A model generated the notes under the pieces. It was given only the letters and a program-made list of their open reading frames with translations, was not told where the DNA came from and ran no database searches. From positions 1 through 64,000 of the forward strand of contig JAFTIL010000004.1 in the NCBI GenBank assembly GCA_017456905.1: a DNA stretch of 64,000 nucleotides, in the 5' to 3' direction. Made by a program: the position numbers and the translations under genes. Numbering within the stretch: position 1 is the stretch's first letter; each line of letters starts with the position of its first letter. This document shows, piece after piece, positions 8,752-16,191 of the stretch. This DNA comes from Clostridia bacterium. Its GTDB lineage: Bacteria > Bacillota > Clostridia > Oscillospirales > CAG-272.

Positions 8752-10251
8752 ATGTATTACTTTGAAAATTATCATTTGCTGTATCCGTCAAATGATCACG
8801 CGGAGAGACATATCATCGGAGATGATATTGCTAAACAATTTAACATCTCTATTTTGACCAATTTCAGACAATATTTTTCTGATAATATTCAAATTATCGC
8901 ATATCGGCAGCAACTATTCCGCGAATTGGACACCAACTCGGAACTTAAGGAGTTTTTTGACTACTTTAAAGAAAAGCTCGACATATTAAACGATCTTTGC
9001 CAAAATGATAAGAATCATACCCAAGGAATTGAAGCAGATCACCGTGTTCGTGATCTCGTTGTACTGTCTTTTTATACCGAACTGATCAAAGAACTGAGCC
9101 GCAGGCTTGACAGAATCAATCTGACGAGCTCTGCGATGCTGAATTTCAAAAGAATTATAGCCAAGATCTCAGAATCGGAAGAATTTAACAAGTTGTCTCA
9201 AAGTTTGGGAGAGATCTCTGTTGTCATAGAAAGTATCAAAAGTATTACGGTTGGTGTCAATCTGGACGCACAACTACGTCCTATTGAGGCAGGAGTCGTG
9301 TCATTCAATTCGGAATACTATAAATCCGGCGAATGGATTGATAAACTTTTGCGAATGGATTTTTCGGAAAGTCAGTTTTCCTGTATCGCATCTATGACAC
9401 GCCTATCCAAAAAGCTTTCTTTTGAGGAAAATCAACAATTCAGGACAGCTATTAACAATGCTTTGGACAAGGTTATGACCGATGCTGTCAAGAGCGCCCG
9501 TAAAAGCGGATTTCGGGCACTCAAGGAGTGGGCATATGATGTGCTTAGACTGAAGGATGAATTGGATTTTGTGGTTGAAGCATATCGTCTCATACAAGCC
9601 ATGAGTACCGCTGGTGGCTACTATTGCTATCCAGTTTTGAAAAATGACGGCAATACCGAGATCTACGGGTTATACCATCTCATGCTTGCACAAAATATGC
9701 CCTTCGATCAAATTACCCCCAATAACTATATCCTTAAAACTCCCCATAAAGCCATCATTTTGACAGGCCCTAACAGCGGCGGCAAGACTATTTATTCCAC
9801 CGCAGTAGCGATTTGTTATTTGTTGGCCGGATTGGGCTTACCTATTCCGGCGCGCAAAGCAGAGATCACACCTCTTTCGCAGATCAAACTGCACTTCCCG
9901 AGTGTCAACGCCAATCAATATAAAATGGGTAGACTGGAAGAGGAGTGCAAATGCCTTGCGGAGATTCAAGCCGAGCTTATTCCCAATGCCATGATCTTTA
10001 TGGACGAAACTTTCAGCAGCACAGGAGCGGAGGAAGCGTCTATGATCGCAGAACAGTATATCGAGCGTTTGACGGCAGCAGGAGCCAAAGTTTTATTTTC
10101 AACACACCTACACAGTTTAGCGAAAAACCTTTACGATCGTCCCGAATTTTCCTCGTTGACCGTAGAACTTGGTACATATAAGGTGATAGAAGATAGCCCG
10201 AATGGTTCCAGTTGCGCAGAAAGAATTGCGAGACAATACGGCATTATTTAA
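8752..10251 (+). CDS. MutS-family ATPase without mismatch-recognition domains
   Basis: 499 residues from the chosen ATG. The C-terminal third is a MutS domain V ATPase: GPNSGGKT P-loop (339-346), Walker B IFMDETFSS (Glu 419) and the H-loop-like FSTHLHS. The N-terminal 330 residues are helical, like the MutS core/lever, and lack the mismatch-binding domain I, so mismatch repair is unlikely. Small MutS-like ATPases of this kind have no settled role. Start choice: AAGGAG at 8733-8738 precedes ATG 8752 by 13 bases; an upstream in-frame GTG at 8713 has no RBS. An out-of-frame seven-codon ORF (MAQYVLL) starts three bases after that RBS. It is followed at once by two small membrane-protein genes. 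AT-rich. Confidence 0.8.
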   Translation: MYYFENYHLLYPSNDHAERHIIGDDIAKQFNISILTNFRQYFSDNIQIIAYRQQLFRELDTNSELKEFFDYFKEKLDILNDLCQNDKNHTQGIEADHRVRDLVVLSFYTELIKELSRRLDRINLTSSAMLNFKRIIAKISESEEFNKLSQSLGEISVVIESIKSITVGVNLDAQLRPIEAGVVSFNSEYYKSGEWIDKLLRMDFSESQFSCIASMTRLSKKLSFEENQQFRTAINNALDKVMTDAVKSARKSGFRALKEWAYDVLRLKDELDFVVEAYRLIQAMSTAGGYYCYPVLKNDGNTEIYGLYHLMLAQNMPFDQITPNNYILKTPHKAIILTGPNSGGKTIYSTAVAICYLLAGLGLPIPARKAEITPLSQIKLHFPSVNANQYKMGRLEEECKCLAEIQAELIPNAMIFMDETFSSTGAEEASMIAEQYIERLTAAGAKVLFSTHLHSLAKNLYDRPEFSSLTVELGTYKVIEDSPNGSSCAERIARQYGII

Positions 10252-10264
10252 ACGGGAGGGTAGA

Positions 10265-10582
10265 ATGTTTCAATATGCCTTGAACTGGAAACGGCTGAAT
10301 CAAATCCGCTATCCCTGCTATCTGGCAATCCCCAGAAGCCTCCTGCTACGGCTATATCTCTTTATTAGTCTCCAATCCTTCCTGTACTGCTTTTTGCCGT
10401 TGCCGTTTATTTGGTTAATGTACATGTTGCCTGTGGCCGGAATCATCATCTATCAACTGGTTGCATGGCTAAGGGTGTATAAATGCTTTGGGTATTCAGT
10501 ATGGCCGCCCATTGTTCTGCAAATTATATGGTGTTTGCTCACCTTCGGATTCAAACAGTTTCTTCGCTTTGAGGTACTATGA
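10265..10582 (+). CDS. Small three-helix membrane protein (MutS-like operon)
   Basis: 105 residues, not recognised. Three hydrophobic segments are evident, near residues 26-46, 48-66 and 81-97. GGGAGGG lies five bases before the ATG, and the gene begins 13 bases after the MutS-like stop, so it is almost certainly co-transcribed. Its own stop overlaps the next start in an ATGA quartet at 10579-10582. It may anchor or serve as effector for the ATPase; that is inference from context only. Confidence 0.65.
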   Translation: MFQYALNWKRLNQIRYPCYLAIPRSLLLRLYLFISLQSFLYCFLPLPFIWLMYMLPVAGIIIYQLVAWLRVYKCFGYSVWPPIVLQIIWCLLTFGFKQFLRFEVL

Positions 10583-10989
10583 TGGCAAATGATAACTTAA
10601 ATCATCATTTTTCAGCGGGGAATGCTCCGATGCCGGATAATGGAGGTGCTTTTGCCACCGGCGTAGAAAAGATAGCCAAAAAGTTCGCTATAAGTATTTG
10701 GAGCGATTACCGACAAATGGTACTCAACGATACTCCTGCGTATATAGGCACATCCCCTATAAAAAACCTTGGAAGAATTTGTTATCTGTCAGCCATACAG
10801 CTGATAGCCTTGTTAATATCTCGAACAAATCTAATGTATTTTTCTTTGTTTTTGGAAATCTACTATTTGTTTGGCTTCTATTGTTGCTACGTTATTTGGA
10901 AAAAGTCGGGTTATTCAAGGGTTTTGTTTTTAATAATCAATGCGCTTTTGATGCTACTGGAATTTTTAATTGTATATCAAGGATCATAG
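10579..10989 (+). CDS. Small membrane protein (MutS-like operon, third gene)
   Basis: 136 residues, not recognised. The N-terminal 60 residues are soluble and end in an amphipathic stretch; then come about three transmembrane segments (near 68-84, 88-106 and 113-133). It is translationally coupled to the preceding membrane-protein gene by a 4-base overlap. With the MutS-like ATPase the three genes form a compact AT-rich unit. Confidence 0.65.
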   Translation: MMANDNLNHHFSAGNAPMPDNGGAFATGVEKIAKKFAISIWSDYRQMVLNDTPAYIGTSPIKNLGRICYLSAIQLIALLISRTNLMYFSLFLEIYYLFGFYCCYVIWKKSGYSRVLFLIINALLMLLEFLIVYQGS

Positions 10990-11317
10990 AAATCAGATTT
11001 TTTCTGACAAATTGCATTAGCAAGCGCGTATGAACAAACAATCCCGATTTTTCGCCCTTCGGCGTGTCCAGTGTAGCATAGCTCTCGCAGCTGTCAACGT
11101 GAAAAATTATCGCTGAAAAATGAAATAAGATACAGAATAGCCAGGTAGCAATACCTGGTTTTTCTATATCCATAAGCAATATTTTTTCGTGTACTGGCAA
11201 GGAACTACACCTCGCGTTGACATCTGCACACCTCACTCGGAATGAGCACGAATCCCTCCCGACCTATGCTCCCCCGACCCTGCCGAAAGGCGAAATAAAA
11301 ATCGGGAGGTATAGAAA
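10990..11317. other. Intergenic region without a gene
   Basis: It contains the terminator at 11141-11164 and the RBS of the following gene (GGGAGG at 11304-11309). I found no consensus promoter and no supported small ORF. Confidence 0.5.
11141..11164 (+). terminator. Rho-independent terminator after the MutS-like operon
   Basis: CCAGGTA (11141-11147) and TACCTGG (11152-11158) with loop GCAA, followed by TTTTTCT. Confidence 0.75.
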
Positions 11318-11956
11318 ATGAAAACCCAAAACCAAGTAAGAATCACAAACGAAAACGTACGGATCACCGCTGAAAATGTACAGCATATCGGTGAGTGCAT
11401 CGCATTGTCTGCCATCAAGAAAATGATGCGGTTTGCACACCATCCGCGTTCTCTGGACAAGCTGTATGCCGGATTGGTCGAGGATATCTACCACAATAAA
11501 GGCTACAACACAACCTTCTCGGACGGTTACGATTTGGCATCCGAAGTGATCTGCTTTCTCTGCCACTATATTGGTCACAACTTGGATGACTTAGCTTGCC
11601 AAAACCGTAAAGGTGAGCTACTTACTGTCCGCTTTGCCTGCTACAGACACGCCCTGCGGTACATCGAGAAGGAATATCTGTCCGTTTACAAGACGATCAG
11701 CATCGAAGAATGCTCTCCGGCCGATGCTTCCATTGACTTCGAGACCCAGTATGAGATTGAGGACTATACCAAGGTCGATACGATCATCCATCAAATGCGT
11801 TTGACCATCGCCGAGACCGAGACGCTAAATCACTACATGGCTGGACTCGGATTCGTAGAGATCGCGCAGATGCAGAATGTCAATAATACGACTGTCTGGC
11901 GCAGAAGAAAGAGCATTCAAAAGAAGTATCTACGATATGTGGTCATGCAAGGCTGA
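11318..11956 (+). CDS. Sigma-70-like/HTH protein of mobile elements
   Basis: 212 residues. The C-terminus has a region-4-like helix-turn-helix (TIAETETLNHYMAG, then FVEIAQMQNVNNTTVWRRRK). The N-terminal half is helical and may correspond to a degenerate region 2. Similar sigma-like proteins occur on Clostridial integrative elements, where they are presumed to control element genes; here the target is unknown. GGGAGG lies eight bases before the ATG. It stands alone between a terminator upstream and one downstream. Confidence 0.6.
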   Translation: MKTQNQVRITNENVRITAENVQHIGECIALSAIKKMMRFAHHPRSLDKLYAGLVEDIYHNKGYNTTFSDGYDLASEVICFLCHYIGHNLDDLACQNRKGELLTVRFACYRHALRYIEKEYLSVYKTISIEECSPADASIDFETQYEIEDYTKVDTIIHQMRLTIAETETLNHYMAGLGFVEIAQMQNVNNTTVWRRRKSIQKKYLRYVVMQG

Positions 11957-11970
11957 TCTGATTCATACAT

Positions 11971-11999
11971 AAACACAAAAGGGAGCTTTACGGCTCCCT
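11971..11999 (-). terminator. Terminator of the second XRE gene
   Basis: AGGGAGC (11980-11986) with GCTCCCT (11993-11999), six-base loop. Read on the minus strand it is followed by a TTTTGTGTTT tail, so it serves the minus-strand gene; it may also stop read-through from the plus-strand sigma-like gene. Confidence 0.7.
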
Positions 12000-12044
12000 A
12001 ATGTTATGCGATATGAATCGCCCAGCACTATGACAGGACAAGAA

Positions 12045-13103
12045 TCAAAGTTCATACAGTTCCTTGAAATCCTCCCGCTCACGGAGAGCGTCGAAGCCGT
12101 TCCAGCCCAGATACTCTTTGAAATCCTCAGTGAGGGTGGAGGTGCCGCTGACCTCCAGATCCTTGGCATCGAAAGACAGCTTGTTGAGAATGGAGCAGGT
12201 ATACGGAATAGGCTTCACACGGGCTCGGGCGAGATCGTTCTCATAAGCCACAGCATATGCATGAGAATGCTTCAAGGTCTCAATTGCTTCCTCATAATTC
12301 CCGTCGCGGGTCAGGCACAGGGCTTGCCAAATGAGGTTGTGCATTAGGGCTTCATTGTAGTATAGGTAATTACCATCGTCAATGACGATTTTGATGATAG
12401 CCTCCGCTGAACGAATGGCGGGCAGATCCTGCTTGCCCCATTCCAAATCATTCACGAGATTTCCTAGCTTTCTGTCAATCATTTTCTGTCTGTGGGCGGT
12501 CAAATCGTCCCCCGACAGGCACCACATGAGCAATTCATCTTCGTCGTCGGGGTGCTGCTTGGCATAAAAAACAGCATCTTCTCTACGCCCTATGTTGGGA
12601 AGATTACGCACCAATCCCCAGATGGCGCCATTTTTTGCAACAACATCGTCACAATCCTCAAAGATCGTCTCGTAGAGTTTGACGGCTGCCTTGAAATGCT
12701 CCTTTTGTTCCTCGGAATACCGCTCACAGTTATGCACGGCGTAGGACTCCTCTGCCAACGCCAGCCACTCCAAATAGTCGAAATTTCCGGGGTATTCGGC
12801 CACGGCTATCTTAGCAATCTCGTAGCGTTTAGCGGTATCGCCAGTTTCGTAGGTCTCTTCCCATGTGGCTTCCAGTTCCTTCATGCGGGGATCCTCCTCC
12901 GTGGTGACCAACCCGAACAACTCGTCGGTGGAGACTCCCAACAGGCGAGCGAGGGGAACGATCATAGACAGGTCCGGGGAAGCGGCACCTGTTTCCCACT
13001 TGGAAACAGCTTGGAAGGATACATTCAGATACTCCGCCAGGCGCTCCTGAGTCATGTCCTTTTTCTTGCGAAGCTCTTTAATCTTTGTACCAATATGGTT
13101 CAT
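12045..13103 (-). CDS. XRE-family transcriptional regulator with TPR-like C-terminus (second copy)
   Basis: 352 residues. Helix-turn-helix at 8-45: IKELRKKKDMTQERLAEYLN and VSFQAVSKWETGAASPD. The C-terminal 270 residues are helical repeats. Same length and layout as the XRE gene at 7573-8625 but only moderately similar outside the HTH, so it is an older paralogue or independent acquisition rather than a recent duplication. AAGGAG lies nine bases before the ATG, and a good promoter precedes it. Confidence 0.82.
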   Translation of the reverse strand: MNHIGTKIKELRKKKDMTQERLAEYLNVSFQAVSKWETGAASPDLSMIVPLARLLGVSTDELFGLVTTEEDPRMKELEATWEETYETGDTAKRYEIAKIAVAEYPGNFDYLEWLALAEESYAVHNCERYSEEQKEHFKAAVKLYETIFEDCDDVVAKNGAIWGLVRNLPNIGRREDAVFYAKQHPDDEDELLMWCLSGDDLTAHRQKMIDRKLGNLVNDLEWGKQDLPAIRSAEAIIKIVIDDGNYLYYNEALMHNLIWQALCLTRDGNYEEAIETLKHSHAYAVAYENDLARARVKPIPYTCSILNKLSFDAKDLEVSGTSTLTEDFKEYLGWNGFDALREREDFKELYEL

Positions 13104-13151
13104 ATATGTTTCTCCTTAGTGTAATGAATAAGCCGGCCTGCTTTCACCACT

Positions 13152-13179
13152 ATTATACCATAAATTTGTCAGCCGTCAA
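13152..13179 (-). promoter_or_regulatory. Promoter of the second XRE gene
   Basis: Minus strand: TTGACG (13174-13179), 16-bp spacer, TATAAT (13152-13157), 48 bases before the ATG. Confidence 0.75.
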
Positions 13180-13447
13180 TAACTTGTTTTTTGACGGAAT
13201 TCAACCACGGTTCGAGTTTTCGGTTATTTTGACCCTTTGGCACCGTGACGTGTGCTTGTCTTATACAAGTCGGCTCGCTGCGCTCGCCGAGACAAGCACA
13301 CGCCTGCCACAACTTGACTGTCGCAAACGGAAAATCAAGCGCCGACGGATGCGAGGTCGCCGCTGAGCCGCTTGGCGAACCTTCGCATTTTTCCGCCGGC
13401 GCGGACATTGATTTTATGGACTTTGCGCGTAGTTTTTGCTTTTACAC

Positions 13448-13476
13448 TTGACAAACTCTTGCGTTTGTGCTATACT
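13448..13476 (+). promoter_or_regulatory. Promoter of the leader peptide/methyltransferase unit
   Basis: TTGACA (13448-13453), 17-bp spacer, TATACT (13471-13476). It is about 220 bases before the methyltransferase start, leaving a long structured leader. Confidence 0.8.
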
Positions 13477-13504
13477 ATACCAAATTCTATGAAAGGATGC
13501 AACC

Positions 13505-13603
13505 ATGACCATTTGTCTGACTGTAAAAAAGGCAAACAAGCGCGGCGCGAAGAAACTCTGTGTTTCGTCGGGCTTGTATGGTCATACCCAAATTTCGGTG
13601 TAG
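13505..13603 (+). CDS. Putative 32-residue leader peptide
   Basis: A short ORF right behind the promoter with GAAAGGA nine bases before its ATG. The product is basic (KKANKRGAKK) and matches no family I know. It is followed by a terminator hairpin and then the methyltransferase. Its start region ATGACCAT (13505-13512) can pair exactly with ATGGTCAT inside the ORF (13578-13585), so ribosome position could change the leader fold. This is the layout of translation-attenuated resistance genes; function is inferred from layout only. Confidence 0.5.
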   Translation: MTICLTVKKANKRGAKKLCVSSGLYGHTQISV

Positions 13604-13634
13604 TCTTTCGGGATATACGGATCATTGGATATAA

Positions 13635-13673
13635 CGGTACAGGTCGATGTGTTTCGGTCTGTACCGCTTTTTA
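13635..13673 (+). terminator. Leader terminator/attenuator upstream of the methyltransferase
   Basis: CGGTACAG (13635-13642) pairs perfectly with CTGTACCG (13659-13666) and is followed by CTTTTTATTTG. It lies between the leader ORF and the methyltransferase RBS, so transcription must pass it to express the gene. Confidence 0.75.
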
Positions 13674-13695
13674 TTTGTTTGAAAGGAGAAAAACT

Positions 13696-14505
13696 ATGTC
13701 ATCCAACCAAGAAAGAATCCTGCAAAAGTACGGTGACGGCACCAAGGAGAACCGCCGTGCCGAAAAGTCCCGTTCGGGCGCTTTAGAATTTCGTTATACT
13801 AAGCAGCATTTGGAGGGCTTTATTACCAAGACCGACCGCGTGTTGGAGGTGGGATGTGCCACGGGGTATTACGGCATGTACTATGCGGATAAGTGCCGTG
13901 AGTACGTGGGTATTGACATTGTTCCCGGGCATATTGAGATCTTCCAATGTAAGATCCACGAGGCGGGATTGAATAATGTTTCCTGCCGTGTGGGAGATGC
14001 CACGGATCTATCCGAGATCCCGGACAGAACCTTTGATGTGGTGCTCTGTCTTGGGCCTGTCTACCATCTGCCCCCCGACGAGCAGAATAAGGTGATGGCT
14101 GAATGTAGCCGGGTATGCCGTGACGGCGGCGTGGTGGCGATTGCTTACTTGAACAGTGTGGGTGAGTATGCGGGGTGCTGTGTTCATGACGAATGGCGAG
14201 CGCATTACCCAAATGAGCGTGCGAATGAGCTCGTACTAAACCAATACGTGGATGATGTTCACGAGGGTATATTCTTTTTCACTATGCCTGAGCGCATAGA
14301 GGCTGATGCGGCACAGTATGGTTTGGAAAAGATCAAAAACTTGGGAACTCATTTTTTAACCATGATGTCGGTGGTCAACAATATGACCGACGAGCAGTTT
14401 TCTCTGCTGGAACCGCTGTACGATCAAATGGTCTCTTCTGAAAGCTGTACGGATATGAGCAATCACGCCCTGTTGATCTGCCGCAAGGAATCTGAAAAAT
14501 CGTGA
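13696..14505 (+). CDS. Class I SAM-dependent methyltransferase
   Basis: 269 residues. Motif I is VLEVGCATGYYGMYYA (near 49-64), followed by YVGIDIVPG (motif II), VGDATDL (motif III) and DVVLCLGPVYHL (motif IV region). This is the methyltransferase-11/25 type acting on small molecules or on rRNA/tRNA; the substrate cannot be read from sequence. The start is chosen at the ATG with GAAAGGAG eight bases upstream; the frame stays open upstream but that region is the leader and terminator. The attenuator-like leader suggests inducible expression, as for antibiotic-resistance methyltransferases. Confidence 0.8.
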   Translation: MSSNQERILQKYGDGTKENRRAEKSRSGALEFRYTKQHLEGFITKTDRVLEVGCATGYYGMYYADKCREYVGIDIVPGHIEIFQCKIHEAGLNNVSCRVGDATDLSEIPDRTFDVVLCLGPVYHLPPDEQNKVMAECSRVCRDGGVVAIAYLNSVGEYAGCCVHDEWRAHYPNERANELVLNQYVDDVHEGIFFFTMPERIEADAAQYGLEKIKNLGTHFLTMMSVVNNMTDEQFSLLEPLYDQMVSSESCTDMSNHALLICRKESEKS

Positions 14506-14609
14506 GTGGCGGAACACTGTTTAATAAATCCAGATTGCTCCGACGATCTGCCGTCAGTTTCCGATTAAGATTTATCCAGTAGATAATCAAAACCCACCAG
14601 CCCCGTCAG

Positions 14610-14638
14610 TTGACATTCCAATTTCCGTGTGCTATCCT
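14610..14638 (+). promoter_or_regulatory. Candidate promoter upstream of the Rep module
   Basis: TTGACA (14610-14615), 17-bp spacer, TATCCT (14633-14638). Confidence 0.55.
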
Positions 14639-14655
14639 GTTTATACGCCATGGAT

Positions 14656-14715
14656 GTTGGGGAAAAGTTGGGGTAAACCTTTGGTTTTTACTAAAAGTTG
14701 TGGAAAGAGTTGGGG
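14656..14715 (+). repeat. Iteron-like GTTGGGG repeats
   Basis: GTTGGGG occurs at 14656-14662, 14667-14673 and 14709-14715, with a variant GTTGTGG at 14697-14703; most copies are preceded by AAAA or AGA. They sit about 400 bases upstream of the HUH replication protein, where Rep-binding repeats would be expected. Confidence 0.4.
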
Positions 14716-14886
14716 TTTAGTTGCTTGTAATCGTCCCCGCGTTTATGGTATAATATCACCGCATTTCACAGAAAAAGGAATAGTCACAGTATAGTTAGTT
14801 CGTATGCAAAGTGTCAAGCCAAGAAAGATGATGCCGTGAGGCTGAGCCCGTGTTCCGAGGGCGATATCGGAAGGTTGCACTTAAAA

Positions 14887-14930
14887 GGCGTAATACGTTT
14901 TCATGACAGAAAAGCGTATTGCGCTTTTTT
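14887..14930 (+). terminator. Terminator-like hairpin before the Rep module
   Basis: GGCGTAATACG (14887-14897) pairs over 11 bp, with two G-T pairs, with CGTATTGCGCT (14915-14925), followed by TTTTTT. It may attenuate the downstream genes. Confidence 0.65.
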
Positions 14931-14972
14931 CGTGCCTTTTTCTCTGGAAAATCCAAACGAAGGAGAAAAGAA

Positions 14973-15125
14973 TTGAAAGAAAGAGAGGTCAACATCATCA
15001 CAAACAGCGGCTTTGAGGTCAAGCAAATGAACGCATCGGAGCGAGCGGCTTTCATGTCAGCTCTGCTGGAGCGAGTTTTGGAGCTTCGCTGCAAGAGAAA
15101 GGAGGTAGACAATCATGCCCCATGA
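14973..15125 (+). CDS. Small hypothetical protein preceding Rep
   Basis: 50 residues from a TTG start that has AAGGAG seven bases upstream. The sequence (KEREVNIITNSGFEVKQMNA onward) is mixed and soluble; I do not recognise a family. The stop overlaps the ATG region of the replication protein by 11 bases, indicating translational coupling, so it is probably an accessory protein of the element. Confidence 0.5.
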   Translation: MKEREVNIITNSGFEVKQMNASERAAFMSALLERVLELRCKRKEVDNHAP

Positions 15126-15990
15126 GAAAGCAAAGGTCTACTTCGACGGTAGCCACTACATCGCCATCCCACAAGGCGAGGGCAAGAGTCCCGGCAAGGG
15201 CGGCTTCCATGGCAACGAAAATGACGAAATGAGAACGGCTTTTGAAAAGGCTTATAAGAGCGCAAAGGCTAAACGCAGAAAGGAAAAGGTAACAGAAATC
15301 GTAGCGGAATTGAGGCCGCAATTTGAGAGTGAGGAACGGGCGGCGGAATATGTAAAGGCCGAGATGGAGAGGATCCAACGGAATCTGATCGTAAGGCGGA
15401 CGAGGCTTACCAGAAAGATAAACCTTGGGACTTGGAATTACTTCTGCACGTTCACCTACGACGATCAGAAGCATAGCGAGGAAAGCTTCAAGTCCAAACT
15501 GCGAGATTGCTTCAAAAAAATGTGACACCGTAGGAACTGGATCTATATTGGCGTCTGGGAGCGATCCCCAAATAGCAACCGCCTACACTTCCACGGGCTA
15601 TTCAATATCCCCGAAAACGCTATGGTCGGAGAACTGACGGAGCATCGGGATTACAGCACCAAGACTCACAGAATGCAGACCACCTTTCAGAACAGTTACT
15701 TCACGGAACGCTTCGGCAGAAACGATTTCGAACCGATTAACAAACAGGAGCTACCCAACGCCACAGCCTACCTGATGAAGTACATTGAAAAGTCCGGCGA
15801 GAGGATCGTATATTCCAAGAACACCCCGGCATATTTCATCTCGGATATTTTGGACGACGATGTGGTGTGTACCATCGGGCAAGAGGACAGAAAACTCTTG
15901 CTATTCGATAATTTCATCTGCTTTGACGACGGAGTGTACGTCGGTGAAGTCAGCCCCGAAGTTATTGAGAGGATGCCAAAGAAGAATTAA
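15115..15990 (+). pseudogene. HUH (rolling-circle type) replication initiator interrupted by an in-frame TGA
   Basis: The frame reads through as one 291-codon protein except for a single TGA at 15523-15525. Before it comes the basic N-terminus and motif-I-like NYFCTFTYDD; directly after it, WIYIGVWERSPNSNRLHFHG contains the metal-binding HFH triad of HUH endonucleases; then YLMKYIEKSGERIVYSKN carries the Tyr residues expected for nicking. Both halves are well preserved, so the stop looks recent. RBS AAAGGAGG lies nine bases before the ATG. Such Rep proteins accompany serine recombinases in Clostridial integrative elements. Read-through cannot be excluded, but a nonsense mutation is the simplest explanation. 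Confidence 0.75.
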
Positions 15991-16000
15991 AACAAATTAG

Positions 16001-16157
16001 TCTTTCGCCTTGGTGGAGCGTAAACGAAACCGCCGTCGAGGTCAAGGGGGCGAAAATATTGCTGAAAAGCAGGAATTGACCGACATGGACGCAATATTTT
16101 CGCCTGTATCCCTTGACCTCTTTGGGCGGTTCCGTTTGGTCCGCTCCCGTCGAAAGA
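16001..16157. repeat. Long imperfect inverted repeat upstream of the serine recombinase
   Basis: The left arm (16001-16062) and right arm (16091-16157) match over nearly their full length in blocks: TCTTTCG/CGAAAGA, GAGCG/CGCTC, AAACGAAACCGCC/GGCGGTTCCGTTT, GAGGTCAAGGG/CCCTTGACCTC and GCGAAAATATTGC/GCAATATTTTCGC. The loop is 28 bases. As single strand it would form a 60-bp hairpin, like a single- or double-strand origin or a recombination site. Confidence 0.7.
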
Positions 16158-16191
16158 CAAATCTAAAGACTGAAAAGAAAGGAAAAACAAA

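Larger units (their letters stand above)
13104..13504. other. Intergenic region with large hairpins
   Basis: From left to right: the minus-strand promoter of the second XRE gene; a long hairpin at 13250-13301 (GTGTGCTTGTCT with AGACAAGCACAC, 28-base inner loop that itself contains CGGC/GCCG); an imperfect terminator-like stem at 13349-13388 followed by T's; and the promoter of the methyltransferase leader. No gene is supported. Confidence 0.6.
14506..14972. other. Leader region of the Rep/recombinase module
   Basis: It contains a promoter (14610-14638), a cluster of GTTGGGG-type repeats (14656-14715), a second -10-like TATAAT at 14749-14754 (with TTGTAA 18 bases upstream) and a terminator-like hairpin (14887-14930). 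A tiny ORF at 14804-14836 (11 codons, no RBS) is not supported. Confidence 0.5.

Noticed and set aside
13372..13695. N-terminal extension of the methyltransferase frame
   Set aside because: It would run through the promoter, the leader ORF and a terminator; the ATG at 13696 has a proper RBS and matches family length.
14804..14836. Eleven-codon ORF in the Rep leader as a leader peptide
   Set aside because: No Shine-Dalgarno sequence and no independent support.
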